A DNA stretch of 64,000 bases from NCBI GenBank assembly GCA_003049465.1, contig PYSS01000005.1, forward strand, positions 324,087 to 388,086, written 5' to 3'. Shown here in pieces: positions 21,117-30,595 of the stretch (position 1 is the first letter of the stretch; each line of letters opens with the position of its first letter). The notes beneath the pieces were generated by a model. The model was given only the letters and a program-made list of their open reading frames with translations, made no database searches and had not been told where the DNA came from. Origin of the DNA: Magnaporthiopsis rhizophila. Its lineage: Eukaryota > Ascomycota > Sordariomycetes > Magnaporthales > Magnaporthaceae. The translations under genes were made by a program, and so were the position numbers.

Positions 21117-21847
21117 TTAGGGGGCGGGGTTCTCGTGCACAACCCTCTTGACCCTTTTCTCGTACTCGACGCGGTCTTTCTTAAAGAGGTTGTATGCCTC
21201 GGCCTGGGCTGGCGACTCGGGGTTAGGATCGTTCAGCAGATCCTGGACACCGAGGAGGATCTGTTTGATGGTAATAGAAGGCTTCCAGGCCTCCTCCTCG
21301 TTGAGAATCGAAAGGCAGACGGTTCCTGATGGGTACACGTTCGGGTGGAATAGCGGCGGGACGAATTTGCCTGGAATATTCGATTCTGTCAGCGCCACGG
21401 TCAAGAAATAAGTGCGGCCCAGCCGGACTGGAGGACACAAATGGCGGGAGTAACTTACACTTTGGGGGCTTTGTAGGGTATTCTGAAGGTAATGTGACGG
21501 CATTGGTAGTCTAATAGTCAGCAGTCATGTTCCTACAGCGCACAAGAAAGAGGTGGTTAAAGCACACACCTTCCGGGAATGCCATTGTCAGCTTGAAAAG
21601 ACCGCCCTCCCAGATGGTCTTCTCCTTGCCAGGGATTCCGCACTCCCACAGTTTGAGGTCCAACACCCCAGTCGGGGTGCGTTGCGGCCGCGCATAGAAG
21701 CCGAACGGGTGGTCCTTTCGCCACTGTTTCCTAATATAACGCCAAAACCGCATATTAACAGGCTGTAGACCAGCTGGGGCACGGCAGTGAACCGTCAGGG
21801 GAGGCCACTGACCGCTCCTCCTGTAGTCGGTTCTGGCAGAGAGACAT
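21117..21847 (-). CDS. UBC9: SUMO-conjugating enzyme E2, Ubc9 (157 aa, 4 exons)
   Basis: Exons read 21847-21813, 21730-21570, 21482-21459 (24 nt) and 21370-21117, giving 157 residues, the usual Ubc9 length. It accepts SUMO from the Aos1-Uba2 E1 and transfers it to target lysines, mostly in the nucleus. The N-terminus Met-Ser-Leu-Cys-Gln-Asn-Arg-Leu-Gln-Glu-Glu-Arg continues Lys-Gln-Trp-Arg-Lys-Asp-His-Pro-Phe-Gly-Phe. The micro-exon encodes Tyr-Pro-Thr-Lys-Pro-Pro-Lys. The active-site Cys is residue 92 in Tyr-Pro-Ser-Gly-Thr-Val-Cys-Leu. The SUMO-E2-specific Leu-Asn-Glu-Glu-Glu-Ala-Trp-Lys-Pro insertion separates it from ubiquitin E2s. A competing AG upstream of the micro-exon would break the frame. 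Confidence 0.96.
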
Positions 21848-22945
21848 GGCTGCCGATTTTGGCGCAGATCTTGGTATAAGGTGGTTGGACGATTGAGGCT
21901 CGAGACGGAGGTCCGGGTGAAGCCTAGTCGGGGCGCGGGGCAGAGAGCCTTCCTTATAAGGCTAAGGCTGCACAAAGAGGCTGTCGCGATGGGGGATCGG
22001 AGCGGGAGTCCGGCCGAGAGTGGAACGGAAGTTGATCGCAATAATGGCGTTGGGATTTCGAGTAATCGAATGACTAGAAACACAGAGATTTCCAGTCAAC
22101 TCGACGGCGGGCGGTGATGTGTGAAGGATCGTCGTGCGCAGATAGACGCTGGGTGCCTACCAGGCGTATGACATGAACAACTGGCGATGTGGGTTTGTGC
22201 AGAAGCGTGTGCACTTGTCAGCGCGCTCAGCAAGTTTCCTCAGCCAATGAGGTTTGGACGGGTGCCTGGAAAAAAATATGTGGGCCCCGGCTGCTTGATT
22301 GAGCGGCTGGAATGTCCGTCATGGACCGAAGACGGGGTGTGCGGGGCAAAGATGAAGAGGGCGCATGCTGTAATAAATGACCATGACCAAGAACCGAGGG
22401 ACAAAGTACCATCGGGGCCAGAATAGAAGACAGACACTGACCTTAGATTAGACGCGCTCACTTATGGCTCACCGCTATAGGTAGCCAGCTTGTTTCCTTT
22501 TTTGATGCCTACCGTTAAGGCTGTATTTTTTCAGCAACGTATTCACGTCAAGGTACGGCCACTCCTGTGCTCTTGCTTTGGTTGGCAGCTGCCACCATTG
22601 CGGCAACAGAAGCTCGAACACCCTACGCCCACCCCCGGATCACGAGCGCCCCGCCGTCGGCCGGGCTCGTCATTTCCCAGATCGTCATCCAATACCCTCA
22701 TCCAAGACAATTTTTACTCCCTGTCGACGGAACTTTCTCGGACGCAGAGACGCAAACTCACCGGCTTGACTGGCGATAGCTGCAGGAAACCCCCACAAGC
22801 AGCACTGTTCTTGGCGCATGCTGCATAACTCCCTGCAGGACGTGTTTGCGCATCTTGGAAGTCACCTCTCGCCGTGCGCCGGGCCTCCCCTCGTCCTATC
22901 CTTATCTTGGGAAAGTGTGGCAGGATTACTAGATCAGTGATGACC
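21848..22945. promoter_or_regulatory. Divergent intergenic region between Ubc9 and Pex19
   Basis: About 1.1 kb separates the two start codons and must hold both promoters. One CCAAT lies at 22244-22248. No gene is seen inside. Confidence 0.5.
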
Positions 22946-24477
22946 ATGGCGGACCAACCGGACTCTGCCGTCGCTCCTGAGAAGGTCCTTGCATCTGAAG
23001 CCACAACTGCCCCTGCTGAGGTCGCGTCTTTATCCGCCGCTGCTGAAGGTCCCATGGTTCAAGAGACCGCAGAAGCTGCGCCCGTCTCCGATGCGAGCGG
23101 AGATGCTACAACAGAGGAGCCCGCTCTAGTTGTTACCGCGGCCGAAGATACAAAGCCTAATGAGACCGCAGAGGCTGCGCCCATCACTGCTGCGAGCGGA
23201 GGTCCTAAAGCAGAGGATCCAACTCCAGTCGTTGCCGCAGCCAAAGACCCAAAACCTCAAGAGACCACGGAGGCTGCGCCTGTCAGTGTTGCAGCAGGAG
23301 AAACGAAACCTCAAGAAACGGCACCTGCCGCTGGGGCTGCTGAAGACCCAGAGCCCGATGAGTACATCGAGGACATCCCTGATCCTGACGAAGATGACTT
23401 GGACGATTTAGATGGTGTGTATCTAGCTGCTCGATTCTCTCTGTCCTCCAGACTAAATAATAACATGTGACTAGATATGCTGGAGGAGTTCTCGGCCGCG
23501 AAGCTCGGCCCCGGGACCAAGGGCCCGACAGCTGCTGCTCCCGGCCCAAGCATACCAAAATCCGCTCCGGTGGCAGCAACAACGGCAGCAGAGGACGGCT
23601 TCTCAGATGAGGAGTTTGCCAAGCAGCTCCAGGCTGGTATGGCTGACCTGCTAGGAGAGATGGAAACTTCGGTAAGTCATGACCGTTACTCAACGCGACG
23701 ACCCTGGACGCCTCTCTGATAGTGTTGCCACAACAGCCGGAAATGAAAGCCCAGTTTGAGCAGTTTGAAAACATATTCAAGGAGCTGGGGGCAGCCGACG
23801 TGGCCGCCGGGTCGCAGGCTTCCGGCGCTGGTGGCGGTGCGTCAAGTCAAGGGCCAAAAGGGGCTAGCTCCTCGTTCCAGGACAACATCCGCCGAACGAT
23901 GGAGCGGATGCAGGCCTCCGGGGAGTCGGCGACGGCGGCCGCAACGGCAGACAGCCAGGCCGCCGACGACCTGCTGGCCGAGATGCTCAAATCCATGAAC
24001 AGCGGCGGCGGCGGGCTGGGCGAGGGCAGCGAGGAGGACTTCTCCAAGATGCTGCTCGGCATGATGGAGCAGCTGACCAACAAGGAGATTCTGTACGAGC
24101 CCATGAAGGAGCTCAACGAAAAGTACCCGGAATGGCTCGAGAAGAACAAGGCGACCGTCTCGGCTGAGGACCTGGCTAGGTACAAGGAGCAGCATCGCCT
24201 GGCCGGGGAAATTGTCGCAAAGTTTGAGGAGAAATCGTATGCGGATTCGAACGCCGCCGATCGCGAGTACATTGTCGACAGGATGCAAAAGGTATGTTGG
24301 GCGATACCACCGGGGAACTATGATGAACCTTTGCAGGGATGGTGTGCTCACCACTAACCATGTGTTTTGGATTAGATGCAAGCCGAGGGGTCGCCGCCGT
24401 CTGATCTTGTGGGCGACATGCCGTCTGCACAGGAGGCATTGGGAGGACCGGACGATGAGGCGTGCAACCCGCAGTGA
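22946..24477 (+). CDS. PEX19: Peroxin Pex19, peroxisomal membrane protein chaperone (440 aa, 4 exons)
   Basis: Exons are 22946-23414, 23475-23671, 23737-24291 and 24376-24477, giving 440 residues. Pex19 binds newly made peroxisomal membrane proteins in the cytosol and docks on Pex3. The start at 22946 has the strong context ACCATGG; an in-frame ATG sits two codons upstream. Residues 40-138 are three 33-residue Ala/Pro/Glu repeats, an N-terminal extension over typical Pex19. The Pex3-binding-like acidic segment Asp-Asp-Leu-Asp-Asp-Leu-Asp then Leu-Glu-Glu-Phe spans exons 1-2, followed by Phe-Ala-Lys-Gln-Leu-Gln-Ala-Gly-Met. The C-terminal helical domain has Tyr-Glu-Pro-Met-Lys-Glu-Leu and Lys-Tyr-Pro-Glu-Trp-Leu. 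The protein ends Cys-Asn-Pro-Gln, a CaaX-like box consistent with Pex19 farnesylation. Confidence 0.95.
23063..23340 (+). repeat. 99-bp tandem repeats inside the Pex19 coding sequence
   Basis: Three copies start at 23063, 23162 and 23261, each opening with GAGACC and encoding Glu-Thr-Ala/Thr-Glu-Ala-Ala-Pro. The period is exactly 99 bp (33 codons), so copy-number change keeps the frame. The third copy is partial and diverged. Confidence 0.85.
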
Positions 24478-24855
24478 GCCAGATATTTGCCTGGTACGTG
24501 GCAGGCAGCTGCTTCGGCAAGACAGTTTAGTTTGTATATAGAAACCTACTTTTGTGCCTTTGTTGCCTAGTCCAGCATTGTCTGCTATGTTTGTACATGG
24601 CAGTCCCTACCCTAGATCCCCCTTTACCCAGACCTTTCCCGACCATACAACGCCAAAAAGAGCAAGTGATGCTAGCCCCTGCCTTAATCTGAGGGCATTT
24701 CGATGCACATATCCGAGAACTCCGACTGACCTAGCCGCCGGTAACGCTGATAACAAGACAAAGAAACAAAAGCCGGGGTATTACATGAGCTAAACAAGAT
24801 GTGTGAATGAACAGGGTGCGACTGGTGTGTGTGTGTGTGTGTGTGTGACTGTGTG
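24478..24855. other. Intergenic between convergent genes with a (GT)11 microsatellite
   Basis: 378 bp with two 3' flanks. A GT dinucleotide run lies at 24825-24847, just past the stop codon of the minus-strand gene and so probably in its 3' UTR. Confidence 0.7.
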
Positions 24856-25663
24856 TTATGACATGTCGACGTCGCCAGAACAAACAGGTAGTTGGTTTTC
24901 CTGTGTCGAGATCAGGTCCATGAACAGGGCGTCGTAGTCGTCGTCGTCGTCGTCCGCCCAGTGCGGTGACGCCGGTCTCCTGGGGCCGGCGCTGGAAGAC
25001 GAGATCAGGGCCTTGAACTCGGCCTCCTCGTCGTGCAGCATGGCGTCGACCATCATGTCGTCGTCTGGTTGTTGTTCCAGGTCGAACTCCCTCTCCTTCT
25101 CGTCGAACAGGTTCTCGGCGTCGGCAATGTCGGACTCGGTGATCAGGCCGTCCCTGTCGAGCATCTTTGCCTGGCGGCGTGCGCGGTCCATCTCGAACCA
25201 CTCGGCGCTCTGGAGCTGTAATGTCATAACACAGTTAGTTTTGTCGAGAAACAAAAAAAAAAAAAAAAAGCTGGTGCAAGTTCGGAGATAAACAGGGGTG
25301 GCTCGGCTCGGACATCCATACCTTGCTCTCGACGCCCCGACGCTCCCACCGCCGATCGTCGGACCGCTGCTGCACCTTCTTGAGGAACAGATTTCTCCTG
25401 GCCTCCTGGAAACCCTCGCGGCCGCGGACGACGGGGTTCGGCCGCGCGGGCCGCGACGCGAACCTAGACGGCTTGATGGGCGACGACTGGATTTGGCGGC
25501 GTCTCTCGTCGTGGTCGCGCGGGCTCAACGGCTGCGGCGGCGACGAGGCCCGGATCGGCGATGATGACAGCGGCGAGGGGACTGCCGTCGCGTGGTGGTT
25601 GTGGTTGTGGTGCGCCGGCAAGTGGTAGTCTTTGTAGACGGGGAGGGGCATTACGGAGAACAT
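24856..25663 (-). CDS. Unrecognised protein with acidic C-terminus (233 aa, 2 exons)
   Basis: Exons read 25663-25322 and 25215-24856 (donor AAG|GTATGG, acceptor TACAG), giving 233 residues from the first ATG, or 229 from the second at 25651. The N-terminal third is Pro/Ser/His-rich and probably disordered. The best-ordered part spans the splice junction: Gly-Phe-Gln-Glu-Ala-Arg-Arg-Asn-Leu-Phe-Leu-Lys-Lys-Val, then Trp-Phe-Glu-Met-Asp-Arg-Ala-Arg-Arg-Gln-Ala, likely a long charged helix. The tail has five or more consecutive Asp residues, then Tyr-Asp-Ala-Leu-Phe-Met-Asp-Leu, which resembles a short binding motif in an acidic context. I do not recognise the family and assign no function. A nuclear interaction role is a guess from the basic helix plus acidic tail. 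Confidence 0.72.
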
Positions 25664-26554
25664 AACTTCAGGGGACGCTGGGTTTCCGGCAAGGAAAACG
25701 GGAGGATTGGGAAGAATGGTTGCTCGAGGATTAGAGGTCTGTTATACAAAGTGAGAGAGAGCTTGGCTTTCGGTAAATCTCAAAAAACACATTTGGCTTT
25801 TTGGGTGGTGCCGGTGAACGGGATGATATACTTGGACTGGGACGGCTTGGGCGAGGGTGGTGATTTGAGGAGGAACGCCAATTAAAGTGTGGGGCGTGAA
25901 CGCGCTGCCGCGCTTTTCCCACGGTCCGTCAACACGCGTCGCCACCACAAATTCAGCAGGGGTGCCGCCGTCACATGATGGCTGTGACCACGGTGGTGGC
26001 CAGTGCAGGCCAGGCTTGACCTTGCCAGCCGCAACCTAACTCCAGCCAAAAAGGATGGCGCTTTAAAACATCCAATGGCGGACGAGAACCAGGAAGCCGG
26101 GATTTGAAAGTGTTAGTTTATTCACACGAGAGTGATCCCCGCCCACGTGCGTTGTGCATCTAATTACCATTGCTGCTGTCTGCCGGCTTGCTCCATCACC
26201 AAACCTCCCGATCATGTTCTGCAAACTCAATCCCAATCGGAAATGGAACGAAACGGACGGAAATGCAACCTATATTACCCAGCATCCAAACTGGCAAATC
26301 CAAACGTTCAAAAAAAAAAAAAAAAAAAAAAACCCAAAAGAAAGGGGGCATATCAGCTGGGCAATCTGGAAAGGCTAAAGGGAAAATATGATCCGGAGGG
26401 GATGCCAAGCCCCCTCCCGTTCGGTGCGACCGTAATACCCAAGCAACCATTCGGAGTGCGGTTTTCTGTTTCCTCGGCTACATTTTGAGTTCTGAGTGTA
26501 GAAATGGGATCCGGGGTGTCCCGTGTAATGATGCTTGATAGGTCTTTCTCTCAC
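25664..26554. other. Intergenic, 890 bp, no gene seen
   Basis: It holds the promoter of the preceding minus-strand gene and the 3' flank of the next. An A run lies at about 26311-26330. Open frames through it have no motif. Confidence 0.5.
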
Positions 26555-27892
26555 TCACTGCCTTTCGGCTTCGTCGCGGAGCGTCTGTTCCATTCTCTCC
26601 TCGATGGCCTGGGCCTGAGCCTCTTCGTAGCCCGGCGGCGCCTCGCTCGGCTGTGGTTGTGGGGTGTGCGATGCATCTGATGTTTGGGCCACTGAAGGCT
26701 GTTGCTCCTGTTGCTGCTGTCGCTGAGTTGCTGCTATCTCAGTGGACGTCGACGGCCCAGCAGCCGATGCGCTGGCGCCCGCTGGCTCGTACTGCGGCAG
26801 GGGCTCATCAAGAGGTATGTTTTGTCCCGTTTCTGCCCTGATGTCCTGTGCGTGCTGGAGGCGCTCCTTGATGGTGGTGAAACTCTGGAGGAAGGCCGAG
26901 AAGCCACCGTCGTTGAATTTCAACTTGATTTCCAGCCGGGGGATCCCCGGAGGCACATTGCCGCCGGGCACAGGCTGGACCAGCCCGATCCAGGAGTAGG
27001 CGCTGAAGAGATCAAGGACACCGCTGGGACTATGCGTATCCTTGAAGTCGAGCACTGGCGCGGCAAAGGACTTGAACTGTTCCGTTGGCCTTGCGGGTAG
27101 GTAGATGACCTTTTTGGGGTAGGAATTGCAGGTTAGCTGGGAGACGGTCGTCAAATAAAAAAAAATTCCTCCTTCCTTCTTGCTAGCTCTTTTTTTTTTT
27201 TTTTTTTTTTTTGCCCGGTTCTAGGCCTCCATCTTCACCCTTCTGATTGTTTACAAAAAAACCGGTTGAAGAAGGCAGACCGCGAAAGCAGCCAGAAAGA
27301 CGTGAGTAAATGGCATACCCTGAATGTGGTGATATAGACGGTGCCTGCGTCACTTTTGACGCAAAACGCAGGAGCATTCTTCAGCTCGGTAGGCGTCGAC
27401 AGGGTGAGGGATATCCGGGACTGCTGCTTGTACAGAATCCTCTCTTTGGATAACGGAACGATGCCGCCATCCCGGTCCAGCATCACCCAGCTATCGGTCT
27501 CGTCAGAGGCAGGGTCTTCATCAACAAAATAGAAGAAGTCCGAGGCGTAGTAAGGGGTATGCCCGACATAGTCCATAGCCAACGGCGTGCGGATCGACAA
27601 CAGCTCTGGCCAGGAAGGGCTTGGGAGAGGACGGGCGTCGGTGGGTACAAGAGTGGAGTATGGTCTGGAGGCGGATAAAGAAGGTTTGGCAAAGGAAAAA
27701 AAAAAAAAAAAGAGGACAGGCAAAAGTCGAAGCACCCGAACGGCGGCGGCGTGTCTTTTGCCTCTAGGGGATGGGAGGGACAGCAGCTAAGCAGTGAGTG
27801 CTCTGCTGGGGAGGAGAGGACGGACATGGAATAACGAAAGGGGAGGGGGAGAAGAAGGATGAAGAAGGGTCGTCGACATACTTCAATGACAT
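26555..27892 (-). CDS. WBP2-like GRAM-domain protein with PPxY motif (245 aa, 3 exons)
   Basis: Exons read 27892-27882 (11 nt: Met-Ser-Leu plus two bases), 27490-27319 and 27109-26555, giving 245 residues. The join yields Met-Ser-Leu-Asn-Trp-Val-Met-Leu, the expected start of fungal WBP2 homologues. A GRAM-like domain covers about 1-150, with Val-Tyr-Ile-Thr-Thr-Phe-Arg and Ile-Tyr-Leu-Pro-Ala-Arg-Pro around the second junction and Leu-Val-Gln-Pro-Val-Pro-Gly-Gly. The tail is Gln/Ser/Pro-rich and carries Pro-Pro-Gly-Tyr at 219-222, a PPxY ligand for WW domains such as those of Nedd4/Rsp5 ligases. Animal WBP2 is a WW-binding adaptor and transcription co-activator; the fungal role is not established. 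Intron 1 is 391 nt, unusually long here. Confidence 0.85.
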
Positions 27893-30558
27893 GTTTGTTG
27901 ACGGAGCAAAAGAAAAAAAAAGGTAGGCTGGCCCGGTACGCAAGCGGCGGGAAGTAAGGTCGTCGAGTTTGCGGAGCAAAAAAGGTACCTACCCAGCGGA
28001 GAGAGTGCCGGGTGGGTGGTGTATGGTGTAGGCTGGATGGAGATACCTGGGCCTCCAGATTAGTCTTGGATGGAGTGGATTAAGGTAGGGCAGGGCTAAG
28101 CGGGCGGGTTCTGATGGCTGGACCCCCCCTCTTAGTTACGCCCATGCGGATGGAGGCAGACAGCAAGCAGGTAGGAAAAGGTACCTACCTAGGTAGGTAG
28201 ATACGCAGGCAGGCAGGAGGCAGACGAGCAGACAGGCAGGTAGCCGGGTATCTTTCCGTGGTCTCGCTCCGTTTTGGCCGTCTCTATTCGTCTGCTGGCG
28301 CTGTTCTCCCAGTCGAGGAAGCAGGCGGGAGCGCCTCGCGTTGCGCGGCACGCAAACACGGCTACTGAGCGGGCAGCAGGACGATGGAGATCTGGAGGCA
28401 GGGTAGTATCGACAAAGCTAGCAGCGGCACACGCCCAAGGGAGAGTTATGGCGCGGGATGGTTCCAGCAGCAGGCTCGGGTCGTCGAGGAGCCCGGTTGG
28501 TGGGCAGAATCAGGCGTGTCAAGGTGGGCGGGCGGCGAGCAGGGTGGACCCAGGGAGCAACGGCAGCGAATGACTTTAGTTAACGAGCTCCACGGGGCGG
28601 GCCAGTACGGGGAACTGGCCCGCACTCGAGACTTGGGACGATGGTGTGTGGCCTAGAACTGCAGGCCCACAGGCAGTCCCCACTAGGTGAGGACAGCGTG
28701 ATCTTGCAGCTGTAATTTGTCTCTGCCACATGCTTGGCACCGAGGTGTGTTCTGGGACCTTTTCTTTTTTTGCTTCTTTACTTATTCTTCTTGTTTTTGA
28801 CTTGCTTTGCCACTGCGCTGTCGCCAGTCGGGACGTACTCCGGGGCCTGTTGTTCGTGTTCTTTTCTCGTCATCAGTGTGGGGGTGACGGATGGAGAGGG
28901 TCGTGAGGTAGTGTACTATTTTACCAACAACGGTCGGGTACGTGGTACCTACCAGCAGGTGAACGGCCGTCTCCACCTCCTGCAATCGATCGAACCCGAT
29001 AACGGCTGGCGCTATAGCTCGCTGCAGCCAGTAGTATAACGCATTTGCAGGCGCCGCCTGGCAAAGTACAGGCCTACCTGGTATGTATTTTGATGCTGCC
29101 TGGTTTCTCCAAACGGGGATGATCTGCCATGCCTGCCAGGGAATACCATGCTATACCCGCGGCGGATGGTTGCTCGTCTTGTTGAGCTCGTCCATAAGCT
29201 GCAGTCGGCCGCGAGTGACACCTCCAAACACCAGGCCTTTTGATAGGCACACCTCGGTGCATGGCGTTGAAGGTGAGGGATACCTCCAACCCGATAGGTT
29301 TCTGGCCCGGACGGTCTGCTTCCTGGCGACCCTCCCAACCAGATTTGGCACCCAGCTCAGCGAATCATTTGACAGCCGTGGTTATCAATCTTGACGATAT
29401 CAGGGAAGCCGAAGGCTCACCGGGTCAACTTTTTTAATTTTTTTTTTCTTTTTTTTTCCCCCAGTCGAATTCGAGTCTGGCCAGCCATCACCCGCGGTCC
29501 GCCTTTTTCCAGAAAAGCGGGGGAACACAGAGCCTCCCAGTCAGGAAAGCGCAGCCTTGACGCCGGCACCGCTTATACCGTGTCGCAACTCACGGGCACA
29601 CGGTGGATCTGGCTCGGCTTTCCCCTTTGACTGCACCTCCTCTCCAGAGCAGGCTAGGCTGGGTAGGTAGGTCCTCTCTTACTTTTGCCAAACGGCCAAC
29701 CACGACGTACCACTGGTACATCACCCCATGCAAATCTCCGGGTATAGCACAACCTCGTACGACCGACCATGGCACTTTGCTAACCTCCGAGTCTCCAGCT
29801 GCCGCAGCCGTTCAGTTGCCTGCCTCGCTGACACTGGGCCCAATTCGTCTCGCCCAGCTGGGAGCCCAGGAGCCGGGCCTCTGGTCGGCCCAGCTCGCTG
29901 TGCTGCTGCGTAAGACGGCGCCACTTAGCATTGCGATCCCGCCATCGGCGATATGCTACGGCCGCTACACCATGTCTGCTTCTCCAGCCAGTCCGATACC
30001 GCGATGCGAGTCTCTCGTCTCGTTGCCGCCTCACTTGCCAGGGCTTGAATGGATCGAGGGCCGCGCACCCGCCAGGTACTCTCCGTCGCTGAAACCTAAT
30101 CTGCAGCATGCAGCATCTCTTGGCTGGCCGTCCCCATCTGTAGGTACCAGGTACCTGTCTGGGCTTGCATTTATCGATGCGTCCAGGGCGCTGCGGAAGC
30201 ATGCCTCGTCCACCCCCTCCCCACCGCAATTGTCCGATGAGGCCGGTGAGCGAACAAGAACACGCCGAGAGGCCCGAATGCTAGATGAAGTGGCTGAACC
30301 TGCATGCTACGCTACATACTGCCTCCCACGAATCTGGGGCCTATACCGACGCCCTTTAAGCCGGCTCAAAGAGGTGTCGTTACGGCTTGGACGAGGCCCC
30401 GTGATAACAAAGTCGCCTCGGCCGTCGTGACATTTCAGGAACAATCTAGGCTTCTCCAGTTATGTCCTGTCGCCTTTTTTGGTCGCGCGCCTGACCATCA
30501 TGGACGACATACCCAGAGCATGAGAGATGCTGGCCAGGGTCGGGAGAGGAATGGGAAG

Positions 30559-30591
<33 letters not shown>
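30559..30591. repeat. Poly-A run of 33 bases
   Basis: An uninterrupted A run in the gene-poor stretch, not adjacent to any recognisable retroelement sequence. Confidence 0.9.

Positions 30592-30595
<4 letters not shown>

Noticed and set aside
28734..29039. 101-residue frame with a hydrophobic, signal-peptide-like N-terminus
   Set aside because: It begins at TTG rather than ATG, the hydrophobicity comes from a T-rich tract, and nothing downstream is recognisable.
29603..30430. 275-residue open frame in the gene-poor interval
   Set aside because: It starts at GTG, has no domain, and the composition looks like chance openness in GC-rich DNA.
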